A stretch of 7,543 nt of DNA. It comes from an uncultured Alphaproteobacteria bacterium. Lineage in GTDB: Bacteria; Pseudomonadota; Alphaproteobacteria; Reyranellales; Reyranellaceae. The translations under genes were made by a program, and so were the position numbers. Positions 6,294-7,543 of this stretch are shown here, piece after piece. The DNA lies in assembly GCA_903929895.1 (NCBI GenBank), contig CAIYWM010000785.1, positions 1-7,543 on the forward strand. The letters run 5' to 3'. How positions within the stretch are numbered: position 1 is the first letter of the stretch; the number at the start of each line of letters is the position of its first letter. Below the pieces are notes generated by a model. It was not told the origin of the DNA and searched no databases. It worked only from the letters and a program-made list of their open reading frames with translations.

Positions 6294-7382
6294 TTGTCCG
6301 CATTCCTGCTTGCCCGGTGGAACGGCCTGCCCCTGTTCTGGCGGGCCCAGCTCGCGGGATGGGGGCTCTTCGCACTCACCAACCTCATGGCGCAGCGCGT
6401 GGCCTTCCACAGCTACGGTGTCGCCTTCGCCCGCACGGGGCTCGTTCTTCTCTGCCTGGTCACGATCTCGACAGCGATGCGTGCCGTCTACGTCTCGCGC
6501 CGTTTCGAAGCCCGTGTGTCGATCGCAGGCATGGCCCTGATCGCCCTGCTTTCGCTTCTCGGGGCGCTGGTCACCGCCACCACGATCGTGGTCGCCCACG
6601 AAGCCCTTCCCTGGCTCGTGACGCCGGATCACGAGGGGGCCCGTGAATTTCTGGTCCCGCTCGTGCACTACTTCTTCGTCCTGGCGGGGTGGAGTCTCGC
6701 CTATTTCTGGCTGCGCGCCGAACTGGCGGAGCAGGCGCAGCATCGCAAGGCGATGCGCGCCCAGGCCGAGGCCCTGCGCGCCGAACTCGAGCAGCTGAGG
6801 CTCCAGCTCGATCCGCACTTTCTCTTCAATGCACTGAACGGGATTGCCGAGGAGATTCCCGAGCATCCGGCCGCAGCCCTCGAGATGCTGCACAATCTCA
6901 CGGCCTACCTCCGGCACTCTCTCGACGGCATCGACCACACGGTCGTAACGGTTTCGAGCGAAGTTGCCGGCCTGATGGCCTATCTCGGCGTCCAGAGGGC
7001 GCGCTTCGGCAACCGCCTGAATACCCGCCTCGACGTGATGCCCGAGGCCGGTCAACGGCTCATCGCGAGCTTCCTGCTGCAGCCGCTGGTGGAGAATGCC
7101 GTGAAGCACGGCCGGCGCGAGGACGGACTCGACCTCCGCGTCGACATCCGCCTCTCGGGCGATACGCTCCACGTCGAGATCGAGAACACCGGCACGCTGG
7201 ACACGACGCGGCGATCTGCCCGTCGCCAGCGTCCTGGCATCGGGTTGGCGAACGTGCGCCGTCGCCTTGCGCTGCACTACCCGGACCGGCATTCCTTCAG
7301 CGTAACGGAGAGTGGCGGGCCTGCCTGCGACAAGAAAGTGACCGTGACGCTCGAGCTGCGGGGGCAACCGTGCGGGTCCTGA
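6294..7382 (+). CDS. Sensor histidine kinase, LytS/AlgZ type (His_kinase family), membrane-bound
   Basis: With a TTG start at 6294 the product has 362 residues. Four hydrophobic segments are seen at about 12-34, 46-67, 77-102 and 118-140, with no obvious periplasmic sensor domain. A charged coiled-coil stretch follows (about 141-172), then the phosphoacceptor motif QLDPHFLFNALN with H175. Next come the N box QPLVENAVKHG (263-273) and the G box GIGLANVRRRL (315-325) of the ATPase part. This is the layout of LytS, YehU and AlgZ kinases, which signal to LytTR-type response regulators. The next gene overlaps it by 13 bases and encodes the receiver partner. The start is uncertain: in-frame ATG 6171 and GTG 6192 are also possible. 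TTG is preferred because GGAG lies nine bases before it, the upstream codons have many A/T third positions, and the conserved LPLFWRAQLAGWG begins soon after. The signal sensed is unknown. Confidence 0.88.
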   Translation: MSAFLLARWNGLPLFWRAQLAGWGLFALTNLMAQRVAFHSYGVAFARTGLVLLCLVTISTAMRAVYVSRRFEARVSIAGMALIALLSLLGALVTATTIVVAHEALPWLVTPDHEGAREFLVPLVHYFFVLAGWSLAYFWLRAELAEQAQHRKAMRAQAEALRAELEQLRLQLDPHFLFNALNGIAEEIPEHPAAALEMLHNLTAYLRHSLDGIDHTVVTVSSEVAGLMAYLGVQRARFGNRLNTRLDVMPEAGQRLIASFLLQPLVENAVKHGRREDGLDLRVDIRLSGDTLHVEIENTGTLDTTRRSARRQRPGIGLANVRRRLALHYPDRHSFSVTESGGPACDKKVTVTLELRGQPCGS

Positions 7383-7543
7383 TCGTCGACGACGAGCCGC
7401 TGGCCCGCAGCGCCCTGCGCAGGCTGCTCGTGGCCCATCCCCAGGTGGAGATCGTCGGCGAGGCCGACAGTACCGAAGCCGCCCGCGGACTACTCGCGAA
7501 CACGCAGCCCGACCTCGTCCTCCTCGACATCGAGCTGGGCGGG
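7370..7543 (+). CDS. Response regulator, receiver domain, cut off by the window edge (likely LytTR type)
   Basis: Only the first 58 residues are visible. They begin RVLIVDDEPLARSALRRLL, with the acidic pair D7 and D8, and reach QPDLVLLDIELGG, where D53 is the phosphoacceptor aspartate. This is a standard CheY-like receiver. The output domain lies outside the window. A LytTR DNA-binding domain is expected because the partner kinase is of LytS/AlgZ type and the DDEPLAR opening is common in that group. The GTG start at 7370 overlaps the kinase stop (TGA 7380-7382) by 13 bases and has a GGGGG stretch (7360-7364) five bases upstream, so the two genes are probably translated together. Confidence 0.9.
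   Translation, partial: MRVLIVDDEPLARSALRRLLVAHPQVEIVGEADSTEAARGLLANTQPDLVLLDIELGG

Noticed and set aside
6092..6388. N-terminal extension of the cellulase to an ATG at 6388 (99 extra residues)
   Set aside because: The extension has no signal peptide, no domain, one cysteine and poor coding character, and overlaps the divergent promoter region and the kinase start. ATG 6091 has a good GGAGG site and begins directly with the CBM2.
6144..7367. Minus-strand open frame of 407 codons opposite the kinase gene
   Set aside because: The plus strand carries the H, N and G boxes of a histidine kinase in order, and the minus-strand product shows no domain.

Overview
The window comes from a high-GC proteobacterium, most likely an alphaproteobacterium of the soil or rhizosphere type (Hyphomicrobiales or Rhodospirillales). 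This is inferred from the strong GC bias at third codon positions and the kinds of genes present. It holds two complete acyl-CoA dehydrogenase genes, one large modular cellulase gene, one complete LytS/AlgZ-type sensor kinase gene, and the first 58 codons of its response regulator. The first three genes lie on the minus strand and the last two on the plus strand. No RNA genes, insertion sequences or CRISPR arrays were seen.

Layout from left to right. Positions 1-101 have no gene but carry three inverted repeats in a row. Positions 102-2500 hold a two-gene acyl-CoA dehydrogenase operon, minus strand, with an 11-bp gap. The two proteins have complementary sets of lost and retained motifs, as in the heteromeric dehydrogenases that work on bulky steroid- or terpenoid-like acyl-CoAs. 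Positions 2501-2590 separate the operon from the cellulase and contain a strong hairpin. Its 3' arm is the ribosome binding site of the first dehydrogenase gene and it is followed by a short T run, so it may be terminator, attenuator or both. Positions 2591-6091 encode a 1166-residue cellulase, minus strand. Positions 6092-6293 are a divergent intergenic region. Positions 6294-7382 encode a membrane histidine kinase and 7370 to the window edge the receiver domain of its partner, plus strand.

The most striking gene is the cellulase. It reads CBM2, four Calx-beta repeats, GH5 (subfamily 1 type) catalytic domain, remainder of a fifth Calx-beta repeat, TP-rich linker, CBM2. The fifth Calx-beta repeat is split: its first strand lies before the GH5 domain and the rest after it, so the enzyme appears to be inserted into a loop of a calcium-binding beta-sandwich. 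The protein has no signal peptide and no cysteine, which suggests a non-Sec export route such as type I secretion.

Functionally the window looks like three neighbouring units: a fatty-acid or steroid-type acyl-CoA oxidation pair, an exported cellulose-binding endoglucanase, and a divergently transcribed two-component system that could regulate the cellulase. The regulatory link rests on position alone.
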